Below are positions 11,265 to 23,334 of a stretch of 64,000 bases of DNA, in pieces. Position numbers and translations under genes: made by a program. The notes below the pieces were generated by a model. That model was not told the DNA's origin. It worked only from the letters and a program-made list of their open reading frames with translations, and ran no database searches. The DNA is from Azadirachta indica (Eukaryota > Streptophyta > Magnoliopsida > Sapindales > Meliaceae), in NCBI GenBank assembly GCA_022749755.1, contig CM040442.1:14296457-14360456 (forward strand), given 5' to 3'. Positions within the stretch are counted from its first letter, which is position 1; every line of letters starts with the position of its first letter.

Positions 11265-11954
11265 CTACTTGAGACTGTATAGAGACTTGTTTAACATACA
11301 AACCAAGTTCTCTTTGCCTATTTCAGCAAATCCTTTTGGTTGGAGCATATAGATTTCTTCTTCAAGTTTCCCATGAAGAAATGCAATTTTCACATCTAAT
11401 TGCTCAAGATGTAAATCAAATGTAGCACACATAGCCAAGAATACTCTGACCATTGTAAGTCGAACCACCGGTGAAAATATCTCGTTAAAGTCAATACCTT
11501 CCTTTTGAGCATATCCCTTTACCACTAATCGTGCACGATATCGTTCCACATAATCATTGCTATCCGGCTTGATCTTGTAGACCCATTTGTTACCAATGGC
11601 TTTTCTTCCATGTGGTAATGGTATTAGTTCCCATTTCTTGTTCTTATGTAGAGCTTCAATCTCTTCCTGCATTGCTGCCACCCATAAAGATACATCTGAG
11701 CTACTCGAAGTTTCATGAAAAGTTGAGGGCTCGCCATCCTCTATTAGAAGACAGTATGCTACATTGCTCTTCGTAACATACTCTGAGTGCCAAGTTTGTG
11801 TTTTCCTCTCGTGAGTTGATTGATGAACTTTTGTAGCCTTGGACCTAACTGGTTCTTGTACCTCGTGTTCTGGTGATGCTTTAGAAAAGTCTAAAATTTC
11901 TTGTGCTTTATCATTTTCCACGTGCAATTTTGTAGTCTCTGAGCTTTCATTCAA
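11265..11954 (-). pseudogene. Copia reverse transcriptase N-terminal half
   Basis: The open frame covers the integrase-RT linker and the fingers of a Copia RT. It holds the family signature WVYKIKPDSNDYVERYRARL followed by VVKGYAQKEGIDFNEIFSPV and QLDVKIAFLHGKLEEEIYM. In most Copia elements the last phrase reads DVKTAFLNG, so it is conserved here. It ends at a TAG codon within SLYSLK, just before the palm region. Confidence 0.87.
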
Positions 11955-12116
11955 TGTGCTATCATCTCTATCTTTTTCTTGTAGTTGATCTTCTACAAAG
12001 ATAACATCTCTGCTGACTATGACCTTACGGGCAGTGGGAACCTACAAGCGATACCCCTTTACACCATGAGCATACCCCAAGAATATACACTTTCTAGATT
12101 TCGGATCTAACTTTGT

Positions 12117-12706
12117 TCATTCTTGGGCATTGTACATTACATACACAAGACATACAAATGAATGTAGATGAGAGTAATCAGCTGGTTTACCAGTCCACAT
12201 CTCGATCGGCGTCTTCAACCCAATTGTTGTTGATGGTGACCGATTTATCATATAACAAGTGGTCTTTGCTGCTTCTGCCCAAAATGAATGAGGTTGTCCT
12301 GCAGTCCTCAACATAGCTCTCATCCTTTCTACAAGAGTTTTGTTTATCCGCTCTGCCACTCCATTTTGCTGCGGAGTGTATAGTACTGTGAATTGTTTTT
12401 CAATACCTTCTTGCTTACATAGTACAAAGTGTATGTATACTCTCTTCTATTGTCTGTTCTCAAACACTTGATCTTCTTCCTAGATTCAAGTTCCACTCGC
12501 GCTTTGAAGTCTTTGAACACTGGAAACACTTCTGACTTTTTCTTAATCGGATATACCCAACATCTCCTGGAATAATCATCAATAAAAGTCACAAGATACT
12601 TTGCTCCTTCTAGAGACATTTCCGGTGATTCCTAAATATCAGAATGAATCAAGTTTAGAATGCATTTGCTCCCAGCATTAGATTTGTTGAACTTTAACCT
12701 ATGCTG
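12117..12706 (-). pseudogene. Copia integrase core
   Basis: Retroviral-type DDE integrase. The first catalytic Asp lies in IHSDI, immediately followed by a stop codon (near 12645). FIDDYSRRCWVY, then RTDNRREY, gives the second Asp, with the usual GG changed to RR. AERINKTLVERMRAMLRTAG gives the Glu region in a different frame. At least one frameshift (about 12350-12360) and one nonsense codon break it. The region 11955-12116 between this and RT is decayed linker. Confidence 0.83.
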
Positions 12707-13555
12707 CTAACTTGTAACACAATGCTCGCAAAACGGTAGTTTCACCGCTTTAAGTCTTAGAAGTAGCTTTCGGTCGGAGACAATCTTCAAACCTTGTTCT
12801 GACATGTGACCGAGTTTAAGATGCCACATCATTGTCAATTTTTCTCCTTTGCTAGTTGAAGCAACACACCCATCAGCTTTCTGTTGTGTTTCTCCCTTAA
12901 GTATGAATAAATTTGTAGTAATCTTTTCCGCCTTCAAAACCGCAAGTGCTCCTCTAACAATCTTCATAATCCCATTTTCAATATGAGTTTTGCATCCAAG
13001 ATCATCTAATTGTCCTAAAGACAATAGATTCTTTACAAGCCTTTGACATGTCGTACCTCTTTAATAGTGCGAGCTGTTCCATCATACATTTTTATCTTAA
13101 TGGTACCAATACCGGCAATCTTCAAGGCGTGATCATCTCCAACGTATACAGATCCTCCAAAGATAGGTTCATATGTGTGAAACCATTCTCTACGAGAGGT
13201 CATGTGCCATGTTGCTCTTCAGTCTACAAGCCAGACATCAACAAGTCATTTTCTGCCTTCAACAATCGTTGTTGCCTCACCGTATAGTACTTCACCATCA
13301 TCTGAGGTACTTGCAACACAACCCTGAACCTTTGATGTCTCAGAATCTCCACTCTTCTTATTATTCCAATAATCCTTTTTGACGTGCCCTTTCTTGCCAC
13401 AATTGTAGCACTTGACATTCTTCTTACTTTTTTATTTTGATCTACCTTGATTCTGGTTTTACACATGGCACTCACGTTCAGTTGATCTTTCTCTTGTCAT
13501 CGATAATGCTTCTACTTGCTACGAACTCACATTTCTATCTTCCTTGTTTCTAAGA
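12707..13555 (-). pseudogene. Copia gag end, protease and GAG-pre-integrase
   Basis: From right to left: an arginine-rich gag tail (RERSTERE); a zinc knuckle CYNCGKKGHVKKD whose last Cys is replaced by Tyr; a protease where the catalytic motif after LVD is interrupted by TGA near 13225; then the conserved protease tail and GAG-pre-integrase, ending WHLKLGHMSEQGLKIV and FCEHCV. Several stops and one frame change. The gag ORF is truncated by the element's right break near 13555. Confidence 0.78.
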
Positions 13556-14715
13556 TAATATTTAATGGAGTATGGATAGTTGTTAACTAATAATACTATC
13601 ATAGTTATATTTGAATTAGAAATTTGGTTTATTTGTAATTAATTCTCCATGGTCATGAACTATCAGACTATGCTTTGCTGTATTTTGTACTTCTCTAGTT
13701 CTTGAACTTGGTCCAAGCTAATTTTTCACAAATTCAGTTTATTATTTACATTAATGTTAACAAAATTTTATCCTAATAATGCTAGTTCACAAGATATAAT
13801 TAGTTTTATACCAACTCCAGATTTGCTGCTTATGTCATGACTAAGGATCTAGACAAACCATTGCTTAATCAAAGAGAATTTCAATCATTAGGGAATCAAT
13901 TTGGTAAGCTCTACAAATAAATTTTAAATTTTAAACATTAATTAAAATATAAATATTAACTGAATGATTGTTTTTATTTGTAATATTTCAATATACATGT
14001 AGGAATTAGTGATTTGACATTATATTATAGTTATATAAATTATATATAGAAATCTAATATATATGCATTTACTATTCAAAGTCTACCATTATAGCATTGG
14101 ATAAATTATCAAGTATTAGTGCGCCAGTGCCGTGCATTCTGCCAAGCATGATGCACAAGAGCAGGTGGCATTGCAGAATGCATGGCGTGGCCACGCCATT
14201 AACAATGTAGCCGCTCCACCTCTTCAATTGTACTCACTCCTCCATGCGGTTTTTGGCACCCCAGCACCTACTGCAATCAATTAAAAAATAAAGGTTTAAT
14301 TTATTTTGATAAGTGTATCAAAACAAACTTATCATTTACTCTTTAATTAGATTTGTTTGTTTAATTTTCTACTTACATCAATGTTTAATATTTTTTGGTT
14401 ATATTTTTTTGTAGATCACGAGAGAATTAGCCATTCAAAACAAATTTGACTCGAAATAATTGAATTCAGTTAAAAAGGAAAAACGTTCGAGGACGAAAAC
14501 GTAAGGAAAATACAGACCAAAATGTACGTCACTAAGGGATCTAAGTGCAAAGTTAAGGGACTTATTTGTAAGATTTTTAAATCTTTTAGGTCAGCTTTTC
14601 AATGTTTTTTTTTTTTTGGTAGGTGGAGAATTTTTGCAAGTTTAAATCCAAACTAAGGGAGTTAGGGAAAAAGATGAAGATAAAAAAAAAAGAAAAGAAA
14701 AAGTTAATAATATTT
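13556..14715. other. Intergenic stretch, mostly unexplained
   Basis: No intact gene. Two things stand out: an exon-like ATG frame at 13837 (MTKDLDKPLLNQREFQSLGN) ending at a consensus donor TTTG|GTAAGC near 13903, and a less AT-rich block at 14115-14270. Around 14480 there is GTTCGAGGACGAAAACG, a phrase often seen near Gypsy polypurine tracts, but no other retroelement sequence supports it. Confidence 0.4.
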
Positions 14716-14943
14716 TATTAATGCTAAATTTATAGTTTATTAATACTAATGAAAATAATTTTTTATTGTGAATATGTTTATTTAATATATTAGTTACTTT
14801 TAAACTAATTTTTTAATAATTACTTATTAACAATAATTTAAAAAATTAATTCTAAAGTAAATAATATATTAAAACAAACATATTTATAATAAATAATTAT
14901 TTTTATTAGTATTAATAAATTATATATTTACCACTAATGCATA
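14716..14943. repeat. Near-perfect hairpin MITE, about 228 bp
   Basis: The left arm (from ATTAATGCTAAATTTATAG) and the reverse complement of the right arm (ending TTTACCACTAATGCAT) match for roughly 100 bases with few mismatches, leaving almost no loop. Non-coding. Confidence 0.75.
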
Positions 14944-15029
14944 TATAATTAATAAATATAATGTAGACTCTATTAATAATAATATAAATAACTTTCTATT
15001 GTGAATATCTTTGTTAAATAATTTTAAAA

Positions 15030-15122
15030 TGGGTTAGTGGTATAGTGATAAGTGACGTGCGATTCATAACGTAAGTTCAAAGTTGAAATTAATACAAGTA
15101 CTTTTTTTTAATTTTTTTATTA
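15030..15122 (+). repeat. Possible tRNA-derived SINE fragment
   Basis: GGGTTAGTGGTATAGTGATA resembles the A-box half of a plant SINE and AAGTTCAAAGTTGAAATT resembles a decayed B box about 35 bases on; a T-rich tail follows. No cloverleaf, so not a working tRNA. Tentative. Confidence 0.4.
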
Positions 15123-15782
15123 GAATTTAAACTTGTTGTAAGATAGAAATATCCCTTCTTTAAAATTTAATAACTCTTGATGCTACTTAACCTAACTCGG
15201 TCTCTACCCATCTCCATTTGCTAAAATGCTTTACCACCAAACTGGGTAATTGGGTTACATCGGCTCCTCCTCGAGGTTGGTAATTTTCATGTGGATGGTT
15301 TACTCCAAAAAAATTACTTTTATAAACTTTTTCTTCCATAAAAATTTTCCAAGAAAATGACCTTTTTCTAGGGTGTGGGATAATGGTGGGTGCTGAAGCA
15401 AAGAAGAAGAGAATGGATCATAAATTGATTTTTTGGGGGTTTAGGTTAGAGGAGGAAACAGTGAGGAACATTATGATTGTGATGTTGAATTTTGTACATA
15501 AAATTAGTTTTTATTAAGGTGTTTAGCATTTTTAACAGCTAAACTGTTGTTGGGTAGTGTTGTTTCTTTGGTGGTAGTTGATGGCAGTGAAAAATGAGTG
15601 AGTGAAAAGATAAAAAGAGAATTAGTTTTCTTAATTTTTTTTAAATTCTAAATAATAGGGGTATTGGACATTATTCTGTCTACACGCACGGTAGAAAATT
15701 TAAAAAATTGAAATTTACTTTATATGTCTTCACAAATACCTAAATGACCTTTATGTATGTTGAAATCATGGAAAATTGTTAA

Positions 15783-15953
15783 AATTAGGATAATTTTACC
15801 ATGAATCATAAAATTTTTCATCGCAATTTGCTATGACGGAATAACAACTAATTTCAATTTTAACAAGTTAGTACCTATGCCTAGATTTTTAAAACAACTT
15901 TTAATAGTTCAGGGATGAAAAATTTTATGGGTCATGGTAAAATTGCCAAAAAC
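15783..15953. repeat. Short foldback MITE
   Basis: About 40 bases at the left (AGGATAATTTTACCATGAAT...) match the reverse complement of 15913-15953 (...GGGTCATGGTAAAATTGCC). The loop is about 90 bases. Non-coding. Confidence 0.6.
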
Positions 15954-16067
15954 TTTCTAGTAATAATTGTAGTAGAAGAAACTTATTAGACATAGGTTAA
16001 CTAAATCTCGTAATTGAAATAACATTAATATTTACCCTTTGTGAAACTAAGAGTCTTGCTCTTTAAT

Positions 16068-16452
16068 AAGAGCCTGTTTATTTTTTCTTAATTTATGTCT
16101 TAAACTTTATTAAAAATACATATAATTAAATTAAAAATTTTATCTTAAATCTTAATAATCAAATATGGGAATAAATTAAATATTTTATTTATCAATAATA
16201 CCCTTTTTTTATTACTTTAAAATTTATATATATCAAACAACTTAATATATTATTTTCAAATTTTTTAAGACATATAAATAAACATATCAGTTTCAAATTT
16301 TTAATTTTTATAAAAATAAATAATTTAACATTTATATTTAAACGTTTAAGATAAAAAAAAAAACCAATCATATTAATTAGATTCATGTTATAGTGAAATT
16401 TAGATTTTAATAATATTCAAATTTTAGATAGAAAAAATAAACACTCACTAAG
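16068..16452. repeat. AT-rich MITE of the TTTATTTTT family
   Basis: Starts AGAGCCTGTTTATTTTTTCT and ends GATAGAAAAAATAAACACTC, an imperfect inverted pair. Related by its ends and interior phrases to 3606-4085 and 21990-22705. It sits about 220 bases downstream of the mTERF stop codon. Confidence 0.55.
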
Positions 16453-16673
16453 ACTAAAATACATTAATAAGATGTCATTTTAATCAACTGTCTATGATCC
16501 CAACAAAAACCCTCCATGTCAAAGACATCTTTGATACTTACAAACATATATAAAGCAAATGATAGCAGGTTTTGCTCACACGTGGATCAACTTTTTTAAG
16601 AACTTGGATCTTCTCTTTACAGATCTACAGCTATTGGTCTATATTTACAGATTACCTACAAGCAAGTTAAAAC

Positions 16674-19600
16674 CTATTTATCAGAATGGAAAGGAGAGAC
16701 AAACATCCTTTCATCACCCATAAACTCAGCAGCAAATTCCTCATCATTTTTACCTAACATATCTTTTAAACTACACTCAACATTTCTTGCCTTTAGCACC
16801 CAGAATCTGGGTTTTATTTTCTTTTCCAATGAATAACTAAAATACCTCGGATAATCCACGACATCCCTCAGTGGTTTTGCCATGGTGTTCATGAGGAAAT
16901 CTAGCTTAGGTCTGAACACCTCATTGATGCTGTACCCAAGTAAAGGGGAGAACCTCCGGATCATGAATGCAACATCTCTTCTTGATAATCCTATCTCCAT
17001 CATGTACCTTACCCTGTTCATAAAACATACTATGATTTGAGAAAGTGTCTGGTTCCAAAAACTGTGTTTTAAAAATAAAAACAGTTAAAGCTAGTTCTAC
17101 TAAGAGTCATTGAAATTGACAAAAACAGCAAGTATCTTCTAGATAAAACTATTTTCAGAATCAGTTTTCACCTATCTTACAAGTACCTGATTTAGCACCA
17201 TATAGGAACAATTTTCTGTTAAGAGTTATATGCTCATATTTCTTTCAATTGTGCGCTTTCACACACTACTTTTATGACACATCACACTGCATACTAATTT
17301 ATATAAATAGTTTGTATGTATGGGAATCTTATTTGTGTTAGGGGTTCATATTATTTTTCAAAAGATCAAAAAGTTGTTTTCCACTTTATTACTTAAAGAG
17401 CAGTTTTTCATGTTTTATGGGTGCACAATTTGCATAAATCAACAACAAACAGACAGTGCACTTGTTTTTTGATAACAAAAACAAAAATGGGCATCCAAAA
17501 CAGTTTCGGACAGGCCCTAAATGATGTTTTTATGGTTCACACAACTCAAGTTAAATCATTAAGATGTCTTTGTTTGCTTATTTCTTAACACTTTATTATT
17601 GACTTTTTACATAAACGGAAGACATTCTAAATGATTACGTTAATATTTGTTTCCATGAACCTTCCCCCTTCATACCTCATTCCAAACAACAAGAGTAAAA
17701 ATACTGATATGCTAAAATGTTTTCCCCTTTGTTTTTATTTTTCACATATTTTGCACTCTTAAAATATTAATAACAATTGACCATTGCAAGTAGATGGTAA
17801 AAAAACAAAAAGCAAACATATTATCTAGAGTCCGCAATTTCAAATATATTTAAATTTAAATTAAGTTAAAATCTATTCAAATTTTAGATCAAAAAACAAG
17901 TGCTACATGAGATTTTATGTAACAGTGATACCTTGACAGAATGCAATGTTTCCCACCTTAAAAAAAAAATGCCATAGTTTAATTTTGAATAGTTGTCTTC
18001 TCTCTTCCTTCCATTATAACTTAAATATAAATTAATATAGCCATTCAATTCAATATATTATAGGACAAAAGCATTACCGTGGAAGTAAGGTTCTATCGAC
18101 ATCCGAAACAAGAAGCTCTGGATATTTCTTGACAGCTCGAGGAATGTGGTCTTTTGAAATTCCTATACCAGTGAGAAAATCAACCTTCTTCTTCAATGTT
18201 CTGCCAATGCTGGTGGCAAAGAGTTCTGGGCAGCGACCAAGTATCTTCCCCACATTCTCCCTATCAAATCCTAGATCTTCTAAAAATATAACCACCTAAA
18301 AAAAAAAAAGGAAAAATAGCATCAAAAAAGAAACTCAAGGACAGTCACTCATATAAAGTCGCACAACTTCAAGGTTACCCACTGAAATTTGTAAAATTCA
18401 ATTCAGACTGACATAGGAAGCTCATCTATAGCAGGAAACTTTGGAAATGTCAGAGGCAGCTAGAATCTGCAACACACAGAAACCATTGGCATCCAATCTA
18501 CATGTTGGTCAACCTATAAAGCTTTCAGGAAAAAGCCACCTAATGACCTACAATTGAGGGAGCTAAAACAACTTCAACGAGGATCGCGGAGCCATTCTAA
18601 CTTTCCAGCAAACTTAAATGGTTATAGCCTACAATAGTTCTGCTTTTAGACTGTCACAGATAGACAATTGGTCATCTACAAGTGTGAAAAGTGTAACAAA
18701 AACCCCAAAACAGGAATCCTAGCCTTGTACTATTTAATATACGAACTACTGAGAATCTCAAACAAATAAAGAGTCGAAAAGACTATACAGGAAGAAGAAT
18801 TTGTCATCAAAGCAGCAAATACAGGGTCAAAAAGGAAAGAGAGAGTAAAAATAAATTGGATCCAGAAAAAATGTTAAAGATCAGAATGTCAGAAAACAAT
18901 TTATATTCTTCTAAAACAATACACCTTATGTTAAAGATCAGAATGAAGTTAATGAGACCACCACAATATGGAAGTGAAGTAATTACGTAGCCACCAAAAC
19001 AAAGGATAAAATAATAAACCTGCAGGAATTCCAGAGGCTTCCGTAGTATCAATTGAGGGCTTTTGGCAATAACTTGACCCAGCTTCTTGTTTTTAACTCC
19101 TAGTTCACCAAGTTGTTCTACCATCAACTTCAGCTTGCTAGTTGAACAGCCCAGTAAATGAGGGCAGTTTCTTATAGCTCGGTCGACACCCAGCTTTGGT
19201 ACCTGATGTGAAACATTGTTAGCCATGCTATATAATAAAAGAAATAAAAGCAAGAAAATAGAGGCAAGGGAGAGAACTGTATATCAAGCTATATGAGACA
19301 GTCTGAGGCTGGCTCAAGCTGAAAACAGCAATGATCCCATTGCATGAAACTTCACCACTCTGAATAGAGCTGATGACACTACACCAAAGCTGTAGCCAAT
19401 GTGTTTTGCATCAAGTTTAGGCTAGCCCAATTTCGAGGTCATATTACATTATCAAATGGCCAAACTATTAAGTGATCACTTAGTCATGTCAAGTTAAAAA
19501 GGCCTATTGAAGTGATATCTTTAGATACGGCCAATTTTGAAGAAATTAGGCCAAGATTTTGTTTTCTGCTAAAGTTTTCCATAATCCAGTTCATCCATTC

Positions 19601-21754
19601 AATCAGACAACAACAACCATATATGTCAGAAAGTAAGCAGTTATATATAACTGTAATAATATAAATGAAAGAAAAAAAAATTGAAATAGAAAAAACATGG
19701 AGGAAAGGAAAATTAAAGAAAAGAAATGCATAACTATCGTTGTTTGAACACAGAAGGAAGAAAAAAGTTTAAAAATTTAGAACGAATATTCAAGGACGAG
19801 AACTTTCATCTTGAGGTGGATGAATCTCATTGAAAAATAGGATGCCAGGTTTCAAGAATTTTCCAAAAAAACTGTCTATTCTGCCAGTTTAAACATGAAA
19901 AGTTGGAGAAATGAAAGTTGCCCACAATCACTCTCCTTGTGTTTTTTCTACCTCAACCAAAGGCAAGAAAAAATATTCCTTGGATTTTCCTTTCCTCCCG
20001 TTTTTAGCAAGACAAAAGCACAACACAACAATAAAAGACATACTAAGTTAGTAACTGAAATTGCATCCCAGTTGCACATTGAAGAATAATATAATATCAT
20101 TCCAGCAAGCACTTATAAACTAATTATGGGCATATAGTAAACCATACCTTTTCTTCATCAAAAAATGAAAGGATCTCGTCATAATTTTCTTGAAGGGTAG
20201 TTGAAAGAATCCATGGATATTTCACCAACATTTTGCCCAGATCTTTATCCACTGCACCAATCTAGCAGAAAAAAACAAAAGACAATATTCTCATAATAAG
20301 CAAAGAAGATATTAACTGAACAATCTCTAACTCAAAATACAATAATAGATACTTTGTGCATGCAAGAGACAGAGTCTGCGAATGAGTGTCTAATCATAAG
20401 CCAAAATACAAAATAAAGATGAATGTTAACTAGGGTTATAAGAATGATACCTCCTCAAATGCCAATGTTTTTCTTCTAAATTCCTTAACATCCCAAAATA
20501 TAATGGGTGGAAATAATAGAAGTACATTTCCCACGCGTTCCCTAGGAACTCCAATACTTTCAACAAATTCCACAACAGGTTTTACATGGGAGTCTAATGA
20601 TAACAGCAGAAGACGTGGAAATGATTCAACAAGATAACGGAAAGAAGCTTCTGCAGAACCCAACATATCTAAACCTCCACGCCTAGCTTCAATCTACACA
20701 ACAAAATCAACAATAATTGTGTTCATGAAAATAAGCCGCATATCTTCTTTTACACCAAGAAGAAGGTCAAGAAATTATCAGAAATATAAAAATGACATAA
20801 AGCTAAGAAACACAAGAGATGCACTGGACCTTTTGAAAGAAGGCTAAGGTTTGTTGTACATCTTCATCGATAGGAATTGACAAGTGCCTCATCATTTTCC
20901 GAGCATTTTTCCCTACAGGCCCCTCAGCATTACTGCCAGAAAAGAATATTTCCTTGATATACTTAACCTAAAATCCAAGTGCAACATAAGTAACAACTCC
21001 AGCTAACTGATACAAACAATAAGTGGCTTCTAAAGAATGAAGCTAGTGAAGGAACTTATTACTTAAAGGACATAAAAGTAATGTAATCTTTCTGGCCCTC
21101 CAGCACATCATTTGAAGAGAAAATACATATTACAACACCAAGAACAACAAAAAAATTGAAATAGAATTTCACCAAGCAACCAAAAAAACAACATAAAGGC
21201 ACAGTTACCTTGTAAATGAGAACAGGAAGTGAGTCCTCGGATAAGTATCTAGCAATACTGATAGCAGAAGAAAGACTCAGACCAATACTCTCCAAGAAAG
21301 CAACCTTACCATTATCACCTTTCTCTTTAGCCATTCTAACCACCTTTTCTTTAAACCCGACTAAACTTTCCTCTCCATTTCCACCATCATTCTTCTTACT
21401 CCAAGAATTCCACTCCTCCAAGTCTCGAACGCTGTCGCTTAGCATCTGTGCATACTTGGGAGAATTCAAGGAAATAAATTTAGAATCCTCATGAGAAATT
21501 CCCAGTTCAAGAAGGAAATCGGAGATTGCTTCTTGGGTCAGAGTGAGAGATTCCGGCTGGTCGGCGGCGGAACTCAGCGTTGACGAGGAAGCGGAGAGGG
21601 GACTAATTTTATGGGGCTTTCGTCGGAGAAAGGAAGAGAAAGGAAGGGAATTGGGAGGAAATGAGACGAAATGGGAAGCAACTGAGAGGTAAAGACGGGG
21701 TTTTGGAGATCGCAATGCGACATTGGCGGGAATTTGAAAGGATTTGGTAGACAT
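16674..21754 (-). CDS. EMB2219: Chloroplast-type mTERF protein (EMB2219-like), seven exons
   Basis: mTERF proteins bind nucleic acid with stacked helical repeats and act in organelle transcription, splicing or ribosome assembly; the Arabidopsis EMB2219 type is plastid-directed and needed for embryo development. Exons: 21209-21754, 20830-20967, 20451-20693, 20148-20261, 19020-19202, 18078-18295 and 16674-17013, summing to 1782 bases (593 residues plus stop). All borders are GT-AG and all phases are consistent; the sixth intron splits a codon. Residues 1-70 are Ser-rich with few acidic residues, like a plastid transit peptide. Repeats with the mTERF pattern (Leu-rich helix, then P at the turn) follow from residue 230, for example VGNVLLLFPPIIFWDVKEF, GKILGRCPELFATSIGRTLK and IPRAVKKYPELLVSDVDRTL. 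The tail ends FMGDERMFVSPFHSDK. The ATG at 21754 is used; an in-frame TTG upstream is not a start. No lesions. Symbol is by resemblance only. Confidence 0.9.
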
Positions 21755-21795
21755 GATTATACACACTAAAACCCTAACTGCCAAAACCCCTTGCC

Positions 21796-21966
21796 CTTTG
21801 AAAGGGATATTACATCCCGAACCCAAACCAGGGAACCAAAAATTCCGTTATTTTGATAATATGCCGGGGCGTTCAAGACTTCTGCACAAGTATGCCCATT
21901 CGCAAAGAAAATGACAACAATACCCCAATAATAAATGGATAATAACTTTTCATCTCCAATATTTGG
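21796..21966 (-). repeat. Dispersed repeat overlapping the mTERF promoter, copy A
   Basis: This segment, starting only about 40 bases upstream of the mTERF ATG, resembles 25695-25865 in direct orientation. Shared phrases include AATATGCC, TTCAAGACTT or CCAAGACTTTT, then AAAGAAAATGACAA and AATACCCCAATAA. It therefore covers the probable mTERF leader and core promoter. Identity was judged by eye. Confidence 0.65.
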
Positions 21967-21989
21967 TAAATAAAATAACAAATCATATT

Positions 21990-22705
21990 ATTTAGGTCGC
22001 ATTTATTTTTTTATTTAAACTCTGAATATGATTAAAATGTAAATTAAATTAAAATTTAAAATTAAATAATATATATTTTATTTTAAAACATCTGATTAAT
22101 TATTAAATTATTTATTTTGATAAAATGAAAAATTTAAAACATAATATTTTAACATATATACCTTTTAAATAATATGCTTATATATATAATAATATTGATT
22201 ATATTAACACAATACTAAATAAAAAATTAATAAATTAAATTAGTATAATATTATTTATTTGTTTAATATATGATTTTTTTTAAAAAAATAATTTCTAATT
22301 GATTATATAAAAATTAATAAAAATTAAATAAAAATAATAAATTATATTGAATATAATTATAATTATGTAAATATATAAATATATATTATACTACTTAACG
22401 TATAAAATAAGTATGATTAAGAAGGCAAGTAGGGGAGACTCACAATAGAGAATAATTAGTCAAAAATAATTCATTAAAGTTTTAATTTTGTTAGTAAATA
22501 AATTAATAAAATAGAAATATTTTTAAAAAATAAAAATATTAAATTATCAGACATTTATTCATTCAGATTTAAGTCAAAATTTTTAACTTAATTATATTCA
22601 GATATTTTTAATAAATATTCAGATATAAATTAAAAAAATAAACAACTATTAGATATTTAAATAATTATATTTAGATTTTAACTAGAAAAATAAATAACCC
22701 CTTAG
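21990..22705. repeat. AT-rich MITE of the TTTATTTTT family, upstream of mTERF
   Basis: Left end GGTCGCATTTATTTTTTTAT and right end AACTAGAAAAATAAATAACC are imperfect inverted repeats. The right half (about 22550-22690) closely follows 3930-4075. Non-coding. Confidence 0.55.
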
Positions 22706-23048
22706 TCTCTACCACCTTATTGAAAAGGAATTCAATATTATCACTTATATTTTTAATATTTTAAAATTATACTTTTAATCCCTATCGTCAAAATTTGCCC
22801 ATTAACTATTATATTTTTTATCATTTGACATATTTATTAATTAAATTAAATTTGTATTGGACCTAAATTATAGTCCAACCCAACTTAATTTTTTTAAAAG
22901 AAAAAACTTGATATTTATAGGTATTAACATTTAGGCTTGGATCTCAAACTTAAAAATTTGATTATTTACCACCAAATTAATTTAATTAATATTTAATTTT
23001 ATATACACCATTTGATATGTTATATATTAGATGGATGATTAAATGAAG
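22706..23048. other. AT-rich intergenic DNA, no recognisable feature
   Basis: Low-complexity AT-rich sequence between two inverted-repeat elements. No gene or repeat pair seen. Confidence 0.55.
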
Positions 23049-23266
23049 TGTTACTTTTAACTTTACTTCATATTTATTGATAATTTTTATATATAATCTA
23101 AAATTTTAAAAAGTCATCAACAGTACCACTATTAACAGCCACTCACCATTAAAAATAAGAGAAAATAATAAAATAACATATTTATCCTTACTATATAATT
23201 AATATTGTGTGTGTAAAGACTAAAATAACTACGTGTACAGTTAATTATATATTAAAATGATAAAAT

Positions 23267-23334
23267 GACCCCTATATGTGTAATTAATATTATGAATATT
23301 GACCCCTATATGTGTAATTAATATTATGAATATT
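23267..23334. repeat. Perfect tandem duplication, 2 x 34 bp
   Basis: The 34-base unit beginning GACCCCTATATGTGTAATTA occurs twice back to back (23267-23300 and 23301-23334) with no difference. Confidence 0.95.

Larger units (their letters stand above)
9393..13555 (-). mobile_element. Truncated Ty1/Copia LTR retrotransposon
   Basis: Minus-strand order from right to left is zinc knuckle and protease, integrase, reverse transcriptase, RNase H, polypurine tract, LTR, which is the Copia order. Only one LTR (the 3' one, at the left) is present. The right end stops within gag at about 13555, so the 5' LTR, primer site and most of gag are missing. The coding region has many nonsense codons and frame breaks, so the element is long dead. 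Short sequence TGATA precedes the LTR, but no matching duplication can be found because the other end is lost. Confidence 0.88.

Noticed and set aside
15030..15122. Functional tRNA gene
   Set aside because: The box-like motifs do not fold into a cloverleaf and there is no CCA-adjacent acceptor stem pairing; SINE-like at best.
21216..21494. 92-codon plus-strand frame
   Set aside because: Antisense shadow of mTERF exon 1.
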